NCBI GenBank assembly: GCA_963971225.1
Contig: OZ020269.1
Coordinates: 97,640,040 to 97,704,039, forward strand
DNA length: 64,000 nucleotides
Origin: Melieria omissa
Lineage: Eukaryota > Arthropoda > Insecta > Diptera > Ulidiidae
Direction: 5' to 3'
Shown: positions 22,349-33,089 of the stretch, piece by piece
Layout: every line of letters starts with the position of its first letter
How positions within the stretch are numbered: the stretch's first letter is position 1
Made by a program: the position numbers and the translations under genes
The notes under the pieces: generated by a model
The model's database searches: none
What the model was told of the DNA's origin: nothing
The model's input: the letters and a program-made list of their open reading frames with translations, nothing else

Positions 22349-22844
22349 CAGTGTTGCCAGATAAGGTGATTTCGTCCTAGATTTAGGAAATTCTTGACCT
22401 TTTCAGAGAATTTTTAGGAGGAAGAATTACTTAGGTGAAAGTGAAGGAGATTTTGATGATGTTGACACCATTAGTAGCACTGAAACCTTGATTATTGAAA
22501 ATAAGGGTCTAATTTAATTTAATTAATTGTTATGCTTTATAGTGTTTAATTTATGCAATGAATAAAGGAAGTTTACAAAAGCGAACTTCATATTGATCTA
22601 ATTTTTATTTATGTTTTTTTTTGTGCTAAGTTGTTGTTAAGCTGAAACTGAATGAATAAAACTGCAATAAAAAAATTATATTTTGAATTTTTATGAGAAG
22701 TAATTCCTTGAACAAAAGTGACAGAAATAAAAAACAAAAACAAAAAAAACTAAAAATTTTAAGGAGATTTTTAAATTTTTAGGAAAAAAATTCAGCGTTT
22801 TTCAAAATTTAGGAAAAAGTCTTTTCAGGTATCGGGCAACACTG
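22349..22844. mobile_element. Token-type foldback element B
   Basis: Inverted ends are CAGTGTTGCC and GGCAACACTG. Just inside the left end the skeleton matches element A at 4420-5269, but the repeated token is TAGG(A) with its inverse CCTA, instead of AGTGC/GCACT. TTTAGGAAA-type tokens recur near the right end. There is no coding frame and no certain target duplication. Confidence 0.5.
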
Positions 22845-22926
22845 ATGAGGTCCAATGAGGTGACGCCCTCACAGTTAACTTAACAACCGCAATCCAGCAA
22901 ATCCAGCCAGATTTATCTGACAAAAT

Positions 22927-23119
22927 CAAGTCGAATTCATACAGGTGACCTCGTGGAATCAGCTCATTTGATTTTTTTGTGGGGGAAAAACTCTAGATTG
23001 TCAAATTGTCTGTATACCACTGTGACAATTTAAAAAAAATCAATCTTTGTTCTGATTGGTTGATTTTGACAATCTTAACCCAGAAAACAAAAACACAAAA
23101 ATTGAATGAATTCGCCTTG
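22927..23119. mobile_element. hAT-type MITE, copy 1
   Basis: The ends are CAAGTCGAATTCATAC and GAATTCGCCTTG. They are flanked by a perfect 8-bp duplication, GACAAAAT (22919-22926 and 23120-23127). The interior shares TTGTTCTGATTGG and AACCCAGAAAACAAAAAC with copy 2 next door. The right end has lost about 14 bp relative to copy 2. Confidence 0.85.
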
Positions 23120-23160
23120 GACAAAATCATGGAAAGTTTGTTCTCGAGACTACGTACTAC

Positions 23161-23393
23161 CAAGGCGAATCCATACCAGGTGATAGCGTTAAATGAGGCA
23201 AATTGATTTTTTTTTGTGATGGAGAAGGTCTAAATTGTCAAAGTGCCTGTGTAAAACTTTGACAGTTTAAAATGAAAAAGCAAGCTTTGTTCTGATTGGC
23301 TGATTTTGACAATCTAAACCCAGAAAACAAAAACAAAATACATTAAAATTTTGTTGCCGTCCTTACGCTATCACCTGGTATGAATTCGCCTTG
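23161..23393. mobile_element. hAT-type MITE, copy 2
   Basis: Inverted ends share CAAGGCGAAT, then ACCAGGTGATAGCGT. Flanks CGTACTAC and CGTACCAC match at 7 of 8 positions. It is in the same orientation as copy 1, only 41 bp away. Confidence 0.85.
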
Positions 23394-24836
23394 CGTACCA
23401 CCAAACAAAGACGCGGCGAACATTCATAAAAAATACTTTGGAATAAAACAAAAATTAAGGGTTTATCTTGCGGAAGACTTATTTTAAAATGTACATATTT
23501 TAATCTGTCGTTACTAAAAGAGCCTTTACATTCTTTAAGGTGGTATGAAGCTTTTTTTGTTATATGATGCAAAGTTTTTAAAAAATCATGACTTGCTTTT
23601 TTCACCGAAAAATGCTTCAATTTTTTCAATAGTTAATGCACCAATTTTACAAATGTGGATTTAGAAAACGTCTACGTAGTCAATAGAAGATTATAATAAT
23701 AGAAAGTAGTAGAATTGAAAATTTGCTAAAAATTTAAATTTGTAGTTTTCAAAAAAGGCTATTTCAAAGATTGGCTCTGTCGCCAACATTTTGTGTCAAA
23801 CTAAAATTAATACAATAAAATGGTTTATACTCCAAATTTGTTTAATACAAATAACAACCCTTTTCTTCTTTCTAAAAATTTTTAAAGATATGCCTTTTTT
23901 TCCTTTTAACACTTATGTGACAAATAAAAAAAGAATCCACTAACGTCTAGACTGAACCACACACTTCCCACCAGACAACTGTAGCGTGTTGAAACCAGAA
24001 AAAAAATAGGAAAGGTCTATAGAAAAGGAAACTCATTTGGAAAAGTGCTTCAGTAAACCTCTAAAGACAACAACCAGGAATGAATTGCTGCACTGGCATT
24101 GCACTGCACTGGTGTGTGCAGTCCATGTACACACACACAAATACACACATATACGTTAGCGAACCAACTTGTGTTGAACGAATTGTTGCAGCATGCAACA
24201 TCAACACTGCTGAAGTTGCAGCAATTGGCAAACATTGCCAGCAGCCAACAGGCAACAATACAATACTTGCAACAACTGCAAGTGCCAAGCGCTCCCACGC
24301 TGACTGCCACATCATCACCACCAGCACCAACAGCAACAACAACAGCTGCAGCCCGAGCAGGAGCTGTAGTCGCCGTCATCAGCCGCAGCAGTGTGCAACG
24401 CAATGTCAACAATGGCGACAAAATGACTTCAGTTCCGTGAATGCAACGCCAGCACCAACTCCAACACCAACAATGCAATCAGTCAGGACGCCTCGTCGAC
24501 CATTGGGGAGTGAATTGTTGGCCGGGAGCGACACGACCAGCTGCATGGAAACGAACTTAATTCTTTCTTTTTCGTTCAGTTGTGTTGTGGGTGTGTTGGG
24601 TGTGTTGTGGTGGGTTAGGAGCGAGCGGGCAGGCGCTGCCACTGCTAATTAACACGAAATGAATTTTAGCATTTTGCGTCCAGGCACTCAACAGCAATCG
24701 AGCCCTGCCGCTGGTTAATGGTCGTTGCCGTGCGGACCGCCGGGCTGCCCGATGACTCACTGGCCACTTGAAGGCGTTCGGCTGCCATTGTTGTTTACAG
24801 TGTCATGGAGCGCAAAAGTTAAATTTCAGTTAGATG
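23394..24836. other. Intergenic DNA with a Gln/Ala-codon-rich patch at about 24170-24440
   Basis: The first part is AT-rich with nothing recognised. From about 24080 to 24800 base composition changes and CAG/CAA/GCA words are common. A + strand frame there is discussed under findings, but I cannot assign it to a gene. Confidence 0.3.
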
Positions 24837-24987
24837 CAGTGGCGCACATAGAATTTCATTTAAGGAGGGGTTCGTACATAACTCTTAGGACCCATACTAC
24901 TTGGAGTCAAATTGGCCATCCACAATTCTTTTAAAACATACATATTTGGGGTGTGAAAACCGAAAACCCTCCTTGCGTGTGCCACTG
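24837..24987. mobile_element. hAT-type MITE, about 151 bp
   Basis: The ends CAGTGGCGCACATA and its inverse partner ending GTGTGCCACTG share CAGTGGC and an AGGAGGG block further in. The flanks GTTAGATG and ATTAACTG match at only 5 of 8 positions, so the insertion is either old or the boundaries are slightly off. Confidence 0.55.
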
Positions 24988-25571
24988 ATTAACTGCTTGT
25001 GAACGGGTGGAAGCCGACCTAAAATTAGTCCGTTCATAAACTGCTCTGAAAACAGGGTGTTGAACAAAAAGTTTACTACACTTCGCCGATTTTGCCAGAA
25101 GGTAGGAACTTGTTAGAACCCCGTAACCTAACAACAAATTGTATTCTTTACAAGAAGAAGAAATTGTATTCTTGGAAGAAAATAATGTGGTTTATTATGT
25201 TCTTTATGCCTAATTTTTCAGTATTTAACTGTTTATGGCGCGTAGACTCGTTATGAAGACAATTATATGTTACTCCTCCTGAAGTAAACAGGACTTAAAA
25301 AAATATAAAATTTTTTTTTCAAAACCGATTTCTTTTGTTTTGTTTTGTTGTAAATAACTATGAATTTCAAAATCAAAAAAAAGTTAAATGATTTAATTTA
25401 ATTTGAAATTAATTTTATAAATTTTAAAATAATTATAAATTTTTTTGCACTACCGATTTATTTTGTTTTTAAACAAATAAATATGAATTTTATAATTAAA
25501 CAAATGTTACATAATTTAATTAAAAATAAATTTTATATTTTTTTAAATAAATATAATTTTTTTTTTTTTAC

Positions 25572-26373
25572 AAAACCGATTTATTTTTTTTAATTAAATG
25601 AATCAAACTCCGTACAACGATTTTCACGATCTGGAAGCATGTCGAATGATTGTTTTAGATCGTCAGCAAAAATGTCCTTTAGGATGTCGATACAGGCCTT
25701 TTGGATGACTTCAAGATCCTTAAAACGCTTTTTTCCAAATCCGATTTATTTTTCAAAAATTGATGAATCGAACTCAATACTATGATTTTCACGATTTAGA
25801 AGCATGCTGAATGAGTGTTTAGATCGTCAGATGTGGTGATACCCGCCTTCTAGATGGTTTGGATGGTCTTCAAAGCGCTTTTTCCAAATCCGATTTATTT
25901 AAAAAAATTTAATAAACTTCATTAAAAACAACGATTTTCACGATCTGGAAGCATGTCGAATAAGTGTTTTAGATCGTCGGCAGGAATGTCCTTTAGGCTG
26001 TCGGCACACGGCTTTTGGACGGCCTCAAGGTCCTTAAAATGCTTTTTCCAAATCCGATTTATTTAAAAATAATTGAACAAATCGAACTCAGTACAACGAT
26101 TTTCACGATCTGAAAGCATGTCGAATGAGTGTTTTAGATCGTCAGCAGGGATGTTCTTCAGAATGTCGACACACCTTTTCGATGGCTTCAAGGTCCTCAA
26201 AGTGCTTTTTCGAAATCCGATTTATTTTATATAAATTGAATAAATCGAACTTAGTACAACGATTTTCACGATCTGGAAGCATGCCGATTGAGTGTTTTAG
26301 ATTGTCGGCAGGATGTCCTTCAGGATATTGGTACACGCCTCGGACGGCTTCTAGGTTCTAAAAATGCTTTGCT
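25572..26373 (-). repeat. Tandem array of a mariner transposase C-terminal segment (five units)
   Basis: Units begin near 25572, 25737, 25886, 26050 and 26213 (periods 165, 149, 164, 163 and about 160). Each starts with AA(T)CCGATTTATT and contains ACGATTTTCACGATCTGGAA and a GATCGTC..CA..ATGTCCTT block. On the - strand each encodes about 45 codons of a mariner C-terminus (KK.F.DLE.I.KAC.DILKDI... then S.DMLPDRENRC), the same segment as the single copy at 12310-12560. In one place an open frame runs through a unit junction. More decayed CCGATTT-starting units may precede it (about 25320 and 25450). Confidence 0.85.
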
Positions 26374-26375
26374 AT

Positions 26376-26475
26376 CGTTGGAAAATTCCTTTGTCCAAGA
26401 AAGGACAAGTCACACGGTGCCAAATCAGGAAGTGGCTCATGGTTAAAATTCGGTTTTTAGTCAAAAAGTCGGTGA
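26376..26475 (-). pseudogene. mariner remnant next to the tandem array
   Basis: The block GTCACACGGTGCCAAATCAGG near 26409 is the inverse of the SPDLAPCDF codons. It lies directly after the last array unit, where it would sit in a mariner gene read on the - strand. This suggests the array grew from a resident element. Confidence 0.5.
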
Positions 26476-26479
26476 CAAG

Positions 26480-26999
26480 CCGAGTTGCTGCCGCTTTTGG
26501 TCTTTTCACACCAAAATTGGTCAGATTTTTTTACTTTGGACCGCTGGTCTGCTTAACCCTTATTCTCATACCCAAACTTACTAACGTCGTTTGGCACCCG
26601 GGATACCCGGGTACCCATTTCATGAAATTTTTAAGTTTTCAATATTTTGTTAATTAAAAAGTGTTTATAAAATTTTGATGTGATTTGTTCGCTTTTCACC
26701 TAAATAACGAGGATCCGGAAGGTAAAAAAAAAATTTTCATTATTTGTCAGTTTTTTTCACGAAAATACATGGCAGTGGGCACCCGGGTACCCGGGTATGA
26801 GAATAAGGGTTAAAGGGTTAATTTAGGTCCGTTTTGTGAAGTGAATATCTTTTCATTAGTACAAACAATTTATTAAAAAAATAAATAAAATTGTAATTTA
26901 AAAATGACTTTAAAGATAACGCAAATTTTTAATTTGGTCGGTTTGGTCACATTTGGTCGGAAGTTTGGCCGGAAAAAAATGTTCAAGTGGCAACACTGG
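26480..26999. mobile_element. Token-type foldback element C, interrupted by a TTAA-MITE
   Basis: The left side reads GTTGCTGCC, then TTTGGTC, CACACCAAAATT and TTGGTC. The right side carries several TTTGGTC tokens and ends GTGGCAACACTGG. This is the same layout as elements A (4420-5269) and B (22349-22844) with a third token, TTGGTC/GACCAA. The 253-bp TTAA element at 26557-26809 is nested within it. Confidence 0.4.
26557..26809 (+). mobile_element. TTAA-flanked 253-bp piggyBac-type MITE, copy 1
   Basis: Inverted ends CCCTTATTCTCATACCC and TTAA on both sides (26553-26556, 26810-26813). The interior holds several CCCGGG/GGGTACCC words. The inverted copy at 48636-48888 has the same length and differs at only about three bases plus an A-run, so both moved recently. 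Confidence 0.9.
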
Positions 27000-27402
27000 T
27001 CACAAGTGTCTATCGATGAGCAGAAAAAACCGAGTACACACTTTTCAGTACCAAAATGTTCAGTTAAAAGGCAAAAAATTTAGATTTTTGAAATGTTTAA
27101 ATTCAATTTCAAGAATTGCAATGATAACACAGGGCAACAAATTACGACTTTTGGTCGACTTTTCTGGGTTTGACATCAGTTCTAGGGTAATTAGGGAGCG
27201 CTGATTTCGAATCCGCAAACCGTTTTCAAAACTTAGTTTCCGTTTCCGCAAAAAATGGGTGTGTCACTTTTTCGGATTTTCACTGACTTTTTTCTCGTTT
27301 GGGATTGTAATCTCTAAACCAATAAACCGATTGTCGTGATTTGCACTTTGTGTCATTTACAACACCTCATGGCTTCTTTTCCAATGTAATTTCTTTTGAT
27401 TA

Positions 27403-28155
27403 TCAGGTGTACAACTTTGCGTCCGCCGTTTTTTTCCAAAATTAAAAGCTTTATTGCGAAAAAGTGCTTACAGATGTATTATTCAAAGTATTGTCCGTCG
27501 CTAGCGACAACTTTCTCCCATCTTTCCGGCAATTTTCGGATCCCGGCTCGAAAACAGGAGTCCTCTTTTGACGCTATCCATGAAGCAATCCATTTTTCCA
27601 ATTCTTCGAAGGATTGAAAATGTTGATCTGCCTGGCCGTGTGCCATCGAACGGAATAGGTGGAAGTCAGAAGGGGCGACATCTGGGGAATACGGCGGGTG
27701 GGGCAAGACTTCCCATTTCAGCGTTTCCAGGTACTTTTTGACCACTTTTGCGACGTGAGGCCGAGCATTGTCGTGTTGGAGGATGACTCACCATTTTCAC
27801 TCACCACGAAATCACCATTTTTAAAACGTTGAAACCACTCCCGACACGTTCTTTCACTCAGAGCAGCGTCACCGTAAGTTTCTGAGAGCATTCGATGCGC
27901 TTCAGCTGCATTTTTTTTTTCGAATTGTAACAGAAAAGTAAAACTTCCCGCAAATGGCGAGAATTGGGCACATAAACGGATATTTTCGAGCGTGAATAAT
28001 ACGAAAACAAGAACAACTGTCACTGAAACGGCGATGACAATTCGTTAGGCACTGTCCACACTCACTTTAAAGGCATTACCATCTATGTATTTCAACCAGC
28101 CTCAGCCGGTACAGCCACCTATCGGAAAACGGCGGAAGCAAAGTTGTACACCTGA
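27403..28155 (-). mobile_element. Internally deleted mariner, 753 bp, copy 1
   Basis: Inverted ends start TCAGGTGTACAACTTTGC and share about 30 bp. TA lies at 27401-27402 and 28156-28157. It is nearly identical to the inverted copy at 32346-33086. Confidence 0.9.
27479..28000 (-). pseudogene. mariner transposase deletion derivative (copy 1)
   Basis: The N-terminal part (NAAEAHRMLSETYGDAALSE, CREWFQRFKNG) is fused by a large deletion to a C-terminal part (VLPHPPYSPDVAPSDFHLFR ... LPERWEKVVASDGQYFE) that lies in another frame. The expected start ATG reads ATA. The first two catalytic aspartates are deleted. Confidence 0.85.
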
Positions 28156-28296
28156 TAGTTTTAGTTTAGTTTTCCGCGGGAATTGGACCTCAAAGTCGGA
28201 AAATATGAAATTTCATGGCGATTTATTTAATGTTGAAAAACATGAACATTTTTCATAAATCAAGTATCGGGTTATGTATAACAGGAAAGCGGAAAC

Positions 28297-28641
28297 ATCA
28301 AGTAATACAACACAGTCAAATTTTTTGGCCTAAGTCACATTCCCATCGAAATAATAGCAAAAATGTACCATAGCCATTTTCATCATTTTTCATACATTTT
28401 CTTTAAAAAATTAGAGGCCTGAAAATATGCAAAGCTTTTAATTTTTTTTTTGTTTTGAGCAATTTTTTTTGCTTGTATTCCAGACTATAAACGGAACATA
28501 TAAAAGAGCATATTTTGAGGCCCCTAATTTTTTAAGGAAAAAGTATGAAAAGTGATGAAAATGACTATGGTACATTTTTGCTATTATTTCGATGAGAATG
28601 GGAATCACACCAAATAATTTGACCGTGTTGTATTACTTGAT
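28297..28641. mobile_element. Palindromic MITE with about 125-bp arms
   Basis: The left arm begins ATCAAGTAATACAACAC and the right arm is its inverse. The arms stay alignable through ATCGAAATAATAGCAAAAATG to the AAAAAATTAG..GCC block. The spacer is about 90 bp. No coding frame is present and the target duplication was not resolved. Confidence 0.75.
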
Positions 28642-28862
28642 AAATTCAGGTTCTAGTTTAAAATTTTAACGCCAATTTACAAAATTTCAATGATGATTTT
28701 GACTGATCTTCGATAAATTCATGTTCGACCTGAAATGTTTAAGTCCAATTTCAAGAATTTCAATGATGATTTCGACTGTTCTTTGATAAATTCACGTTCT
28801 AGTTGAAATGTTTAAGTCCAAATTTAAGAATTTCAATGATGATTTTGACTGATCATTAATAA
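28638..28862. repeat. Three tandem units of about 76 bp
   Basis: Units share GATAAATTCA..TTC, then AAGAATTTCAATGATGATTT and CGACTG/TGACTG. They start near 28638, 28710 and 28785. They directly abut the palindromic MITE. Confidence 0.65.
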
Positions 28863-28869
28863 ATTCACT

Positions 28870-31217
28870 TCGCTTGGCCAAATTGTTGGTCATCATTTAT
28901 GTCCGCACAATAGTTTTGAAATCGCATATATCACTTTTGAACTCTGCCACAACATAAACAATCATCAGCATAAATTCGATTCAAAAATTTAAATGTTTCG
29001 ATAAAAGTTTAATTAAGTTTAAAACAAAACTTAAAACTGACAAACATACTGACACAAACATACTGTCACTTCAGATGCTATAACTCCGCTTCCAGTGAAC
29101 CATATGTCATGACATTTTTACTGGCACCACGAGAAATTGCCATATTTCAGCCCTGTTTACTTCGAAACGCACCCTGTAAAATATTTGAAATTACTTGTGT
29201 GCATAATCCAGTCAACGAAACACAGTTCCTATAAATCCTTCAAGTTAGAATGTATATTAGAAATTATCGTTTTTAAGAACCTGTTTTTGTTGGCGTTCCT
29301 GCTCAGCACTGAAAACTTATTACCACCAACTGTTTCCACCTGGTTGTGCAACGTAAAGCCAAACATTGTTGTCACCATTAGCACGCAACAAAACTCCACT
29401 TCCTCAAACGCTCCGAGCACGTGGTGCTGAGCATTAAAAAAAAATTCAACTTCACCGCAAATTTCTAGAGCCGCTGCGTCTGCCATCGTTGCACTTCGTC
29501 GAGGCGCGCCGCTTCAGCTCGAGTATTTACAATTACCTTGGCATCAATTGGCATTTTATTTATGTGTGAATTGCTAGGCACATGCTGTTCCTGCTGTTGT
29601 TGTTATACGTGGTGTTACCACCAACAGGAGCAGCAGCAGCAGCAGCAGCATTGAAAACGCATTGCTGCACTCTCAAGTGATTCATTATCCTGCCACAGGA
29701 CGTGCGCAAGTTGTGCATTAAAATGGGTTTTTTCGCACCTCCCCCGCTGTCGCTGCTGTCACCTATGTATGTAAGTATGTTTGTACGAGTATGTAAGGCC
29801 GAGCATGTGGGTGCGTGTTGCGTGCTGCTGCCGTTAAGTTGTTAGCTGCTGCAGCAGCTGCTGGTTGTTGGTTGTTGCAACTTCATGCATAATTTAAATT
29901 GTTGACAACACTCGAGTAGGTTCATTTTTTTATTTTGTTGAATTTGTTGTTGTTGTTGTTGCATGCCAACACGGCTCAGTAATGCGCCGTGCAGTGCAGT
30001 GCAGCGTGCTGTCGTTGCTGTTGACATTTTTTGCTGCTGCATTAACCGAATGGAGTGCAGCAGCATTTATTTTTCTGCATTCTGCGGGTAGTCAATGTGC
30101 AGCGTGGCCGAGTCGGGGGTGTTGGCACTTTGAAGAATGTACTGAAAACACTGTTGTAAAAACTTTAAATTACAACTTTAATCTCGAAGCAACATTATTT
30201 GGAATAATGTCATTAGATAAACTGCCTATAACCGACAGAGAACTATAAGATTGTAGAAGTCATTGATAGATCCAAAAGACATCAATCATTAGTGGAAGAA
30301 ACTACATATTAGAAAGTTAGTACATTCTCTAAAGTGTTTTATGATAAAAAGTTGCAAAAACTCTACTACTCTTGGACTATGAGTTTGTCTCTTATTTTTG
30401 GGCTTCTATAAGAAATCGCATAGGAAAAGTTAGGTTAGATTGAGGTGAGGTGAGGTTAGATTGCATTAGATTATCTCCGCTTAGGTTAGGTTAGGTTAGG
30501 AAGAGTGTGTGCAGCATTGGTCGCCCAAACAGCCCATTGTAAATCGCTTCTTGTAAAACCCATTCTAAAGATATTTTTTTAAAACATTATGTAAAAACTC
30601 TGCATAGAAACTAGTGGATCCATATCTATCAGTCTGCTGAATTCTTACCGAGCATTCCTTGTTCGAGAATTTGCTAAAACGGATCACATGGCGAATCATT
30701 TTTCGTGTCCACTAAGTACGTAACTAGTCATGAAGAGGTCTGTCCTAACTGTCTCTGAAGGTATACTCTGATGTCTAGATCCGAAGCAAACCAGTACGAT
30801 CTCTTTTCTCTTTCCTAGTTTCTCATTGCTAGTTGTCATACAAAGGATTTGGGCTTAGTACGAATTGGGTTTTTTTCAAGGACAGGGTGGGCCATTGTGC
30901 CCTGCTTCGCCATGAAGATTCTATATCTTCAATGTCCACCTGTCAATAGTCATGTATATAGTAGACAATCGACGTAACACAAAAATCCTCACTTTGGTGT
31001 CAGTCAGTTCGATCCTCTTTTTCCCCATCTCGAAGGCTGCTTTGGTTCCTGCTTTGCACTATGTTTGCTAATTTAAATATTTTTAAGCCATAAACTATAA
31101 AAAATTTAAAACATTGAAATACATTGCATTCGCAGTTAAAATTATCAAAACATTTTAACTTTTTTAACTAAACCGGCTTGAAAGTTTACTTTCGACTAAC
31201 CAATTTTTAAGGCTTAC
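28870..31217. other. Intergenic DNA with microsatellites
   Basis: There is a CAG run at about 29628-29650, a TTG run at about 29946-29961, and a TTAGG run at about 30480-30500. CTG/CAG-rich stretches lie between 29500 and 30110. No gene was recognised. Confidence 0.4.
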
Positions 31218-31221
31218 TTAA

Positions 31222-31710
31222 CCCTTTCGCTATTTTGTTGCCATACGGCACATTGCTTCTTTGTGGACGTCTGAGCCCTCTGTGGTTTCAAGAATACATT
31301 TTTTGTTGGTCCTTAAAATAGTTTGAAGTTTTAGGAAAAACTCGAAATTAGTAAACGGAATGTTTAAGTTTAAAGAAGAGAAGTATACACGTTTTTTAAT
31401 GGTATATCTTGACATAGTAAAGAAAGAAAAAGCAGAAAAATTAGATAACTTTTTAATTTAATGTTTCCTTCCAATTAAAGATAAATGAAGCAATATTCAA
31501 ATTTTTATCATGCGTAAAAAGTTTTGTTTAAGTAATTATTACAACCACAACAAAGTGGTTGCTCTCATAGAAAAACACTTTAAAATACAGGGTGCGAGTA
31601 AAAAAATTAAAAAAAAATCTTATGGAATGTTGCTAATATAACCACACAGAAGCCTTAAACGTAAAATTTAAAATTTTAACTTTCTCCAGTTAAAACTTGT
31701 AGCAAACGGG
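31222..31710. mobile_element. TTAA-flanked piggyBac-type MITE, 489 bp
   Basis: The ends CCCTTTCGCTA and TAGCAAACGGG (inverse CCCGTTTGCTA) match at 9 of 11 positions. TTAA lies at 31218-31221 and 31711-31714. The left end is close to that of the family at 1703-2218, but the interior differs. Confidence 0.6.
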
Positions 31711-31949
31711 TTAATGGGCCGATTGATTCGCACTTGTACTACTCACCTAACCTTGTTTTTTTCTATGTAATTCATTAACAGAAAATAATAAAACCCATAA
31801 CATTTCCAAGAATTCAAAGACAAAATTTTGAAATTTCATATATAATTAACTGGTATTAAATCTCTACTGTAAGTCGTTTATTCAATCTGTATACACCTGA
31901 ACCAAAACTTCATATAAGAACTGAAAAAATTGGGAAAGTCTTATACCAC

Positions 31950-32290
31950 CGTGCGACAGCATTTTTCACACCGGGAAAAATCCATATGTGCGTGAAACTA
32001 GAGTCCAAACATAGTAATACTGCGGACTCAGTTTTTCATTTCTACATCCTTTGTCCTTTTAAAAGGACTTCATAATATTGAAGACGATAAAAAATTAAAA
32101 AATATAAAAATACTTAACCTAGTTACAATACAGCGATATGTGTACCAAATGAAAGAGGAAAAGTATAAAAAAAAATACCTTTGAAAATTTTAATCCTTTA
32201 TATCCTTAAAAATTTATATATTGATTAAGGAGATTTAGGGTTTTAACATACTTATGTACTTTTCAAGAAAATTTTATATACATTTTTTTT
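31950..32290. mobile_element. Partial copy of the foldback element seen at 17181-17720
   Basis: It shares ACCGTGCGA, CACACC(G)GGAAAAAT, GAAACTAG, CAAA.ATAGTA, TTTTAAAAGGACTT and a .CAAATGAAAGAGGAAA phrase in the same order as the left half of that element. No right arm was found. Confidence 0.5.
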
Positions 32291-32345
32291 CTACCATCTA
32301 CCATCTGAATACTACCTGGGCTGTCTCAACTTCTGGACTTTAATA

Positions 32346-33086
32346 TCAGGTGTACAACTTTGCTTCCGCCGTTTTCCGATAGGTGGCTGTACCGGCTGAG
32401 GCTGGTTGAAATACATAGATGGTAATGCCTTAAAAGTGAGTGTGGACAGTGCCTAACGAATTGTCATCGCCGTTTCAGTGACAGTTGTTCTTGTTTTCGT
32501 ATTATTCACGCTCGAAAATGTCCGGTTATGTGCCCAGTTCTCGCCATTTGCGGGAAGTTTTACTTTTCTGTTACAATTCGAAAAAAAAATGCAGCTGAAG
32601 CGCATCGAATGCTCTCAGAAACTTACGGTGATGCTGCTCTGAGTGAAAGAACGTGTCGGGAGTGGTTTCAACGTTTTAAAAATGGTGAGAGTGACATGAC
32701 AAAGTCATCCTCCAACACGACAATGCTCGGCCTCACGTCGCAAAAGTGGTCAAAAAGTACCTGGAAACGCTGAAATGGGAAGTCTTGCCCCACCCGCCGT
32801 ATTCCCCAGATGTCGCCCCTTCTGACTTCCACCTATTCCGTTCGATGGCACACGGCCTGGCAGATCAACATTTTCAATCCTTCGAAGAATTGGAAAAATG
32901 GATTGCTTCATGGATAGCGTCAAAAGAGGACTCCTTTTTTCGAGCCGGAATCCGAAAATTGCCGGAAAGATGGGAGAAAGTTGTCGCTAGCGACGGACAA
33001 TACTTTGAATAATACATCTGTAAGCACTTTTTCGCAATAAAGCTTTTAATTTTGAAAAAACGGCGGAAGCAAAGTTGTACACCTGA
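32346..33086 (+). mobile_element. Internally deleted mariner, 741 bp, copy 2
   Basis: It has the same ends and body as 27403-28155, in opposite orientation. TA precedes it (32344-32345), but TC follows (33087-33088), a likely mutation of the duplication. The transposase start ATG (32518) is intact, unlike in copy 1. Confidence 0.88.
32518..33012 (+). pseudogene. mariner transposase deletion derivative (copy 2)
   Basis: It starts MSGYVPSSRHLREVLLFCYN, then shifts frame at an A-run near 32581. It continues through NAAEAHRMLSETYGDAALSE and a deletion junction, then reaches the C-terminal part ending GQYFE at 33012. The filler at the deletion junction (about 32688-32707) differs from that of copy 1. 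Confidence 0.85.
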
Positions 33087-33089
33087 TCG

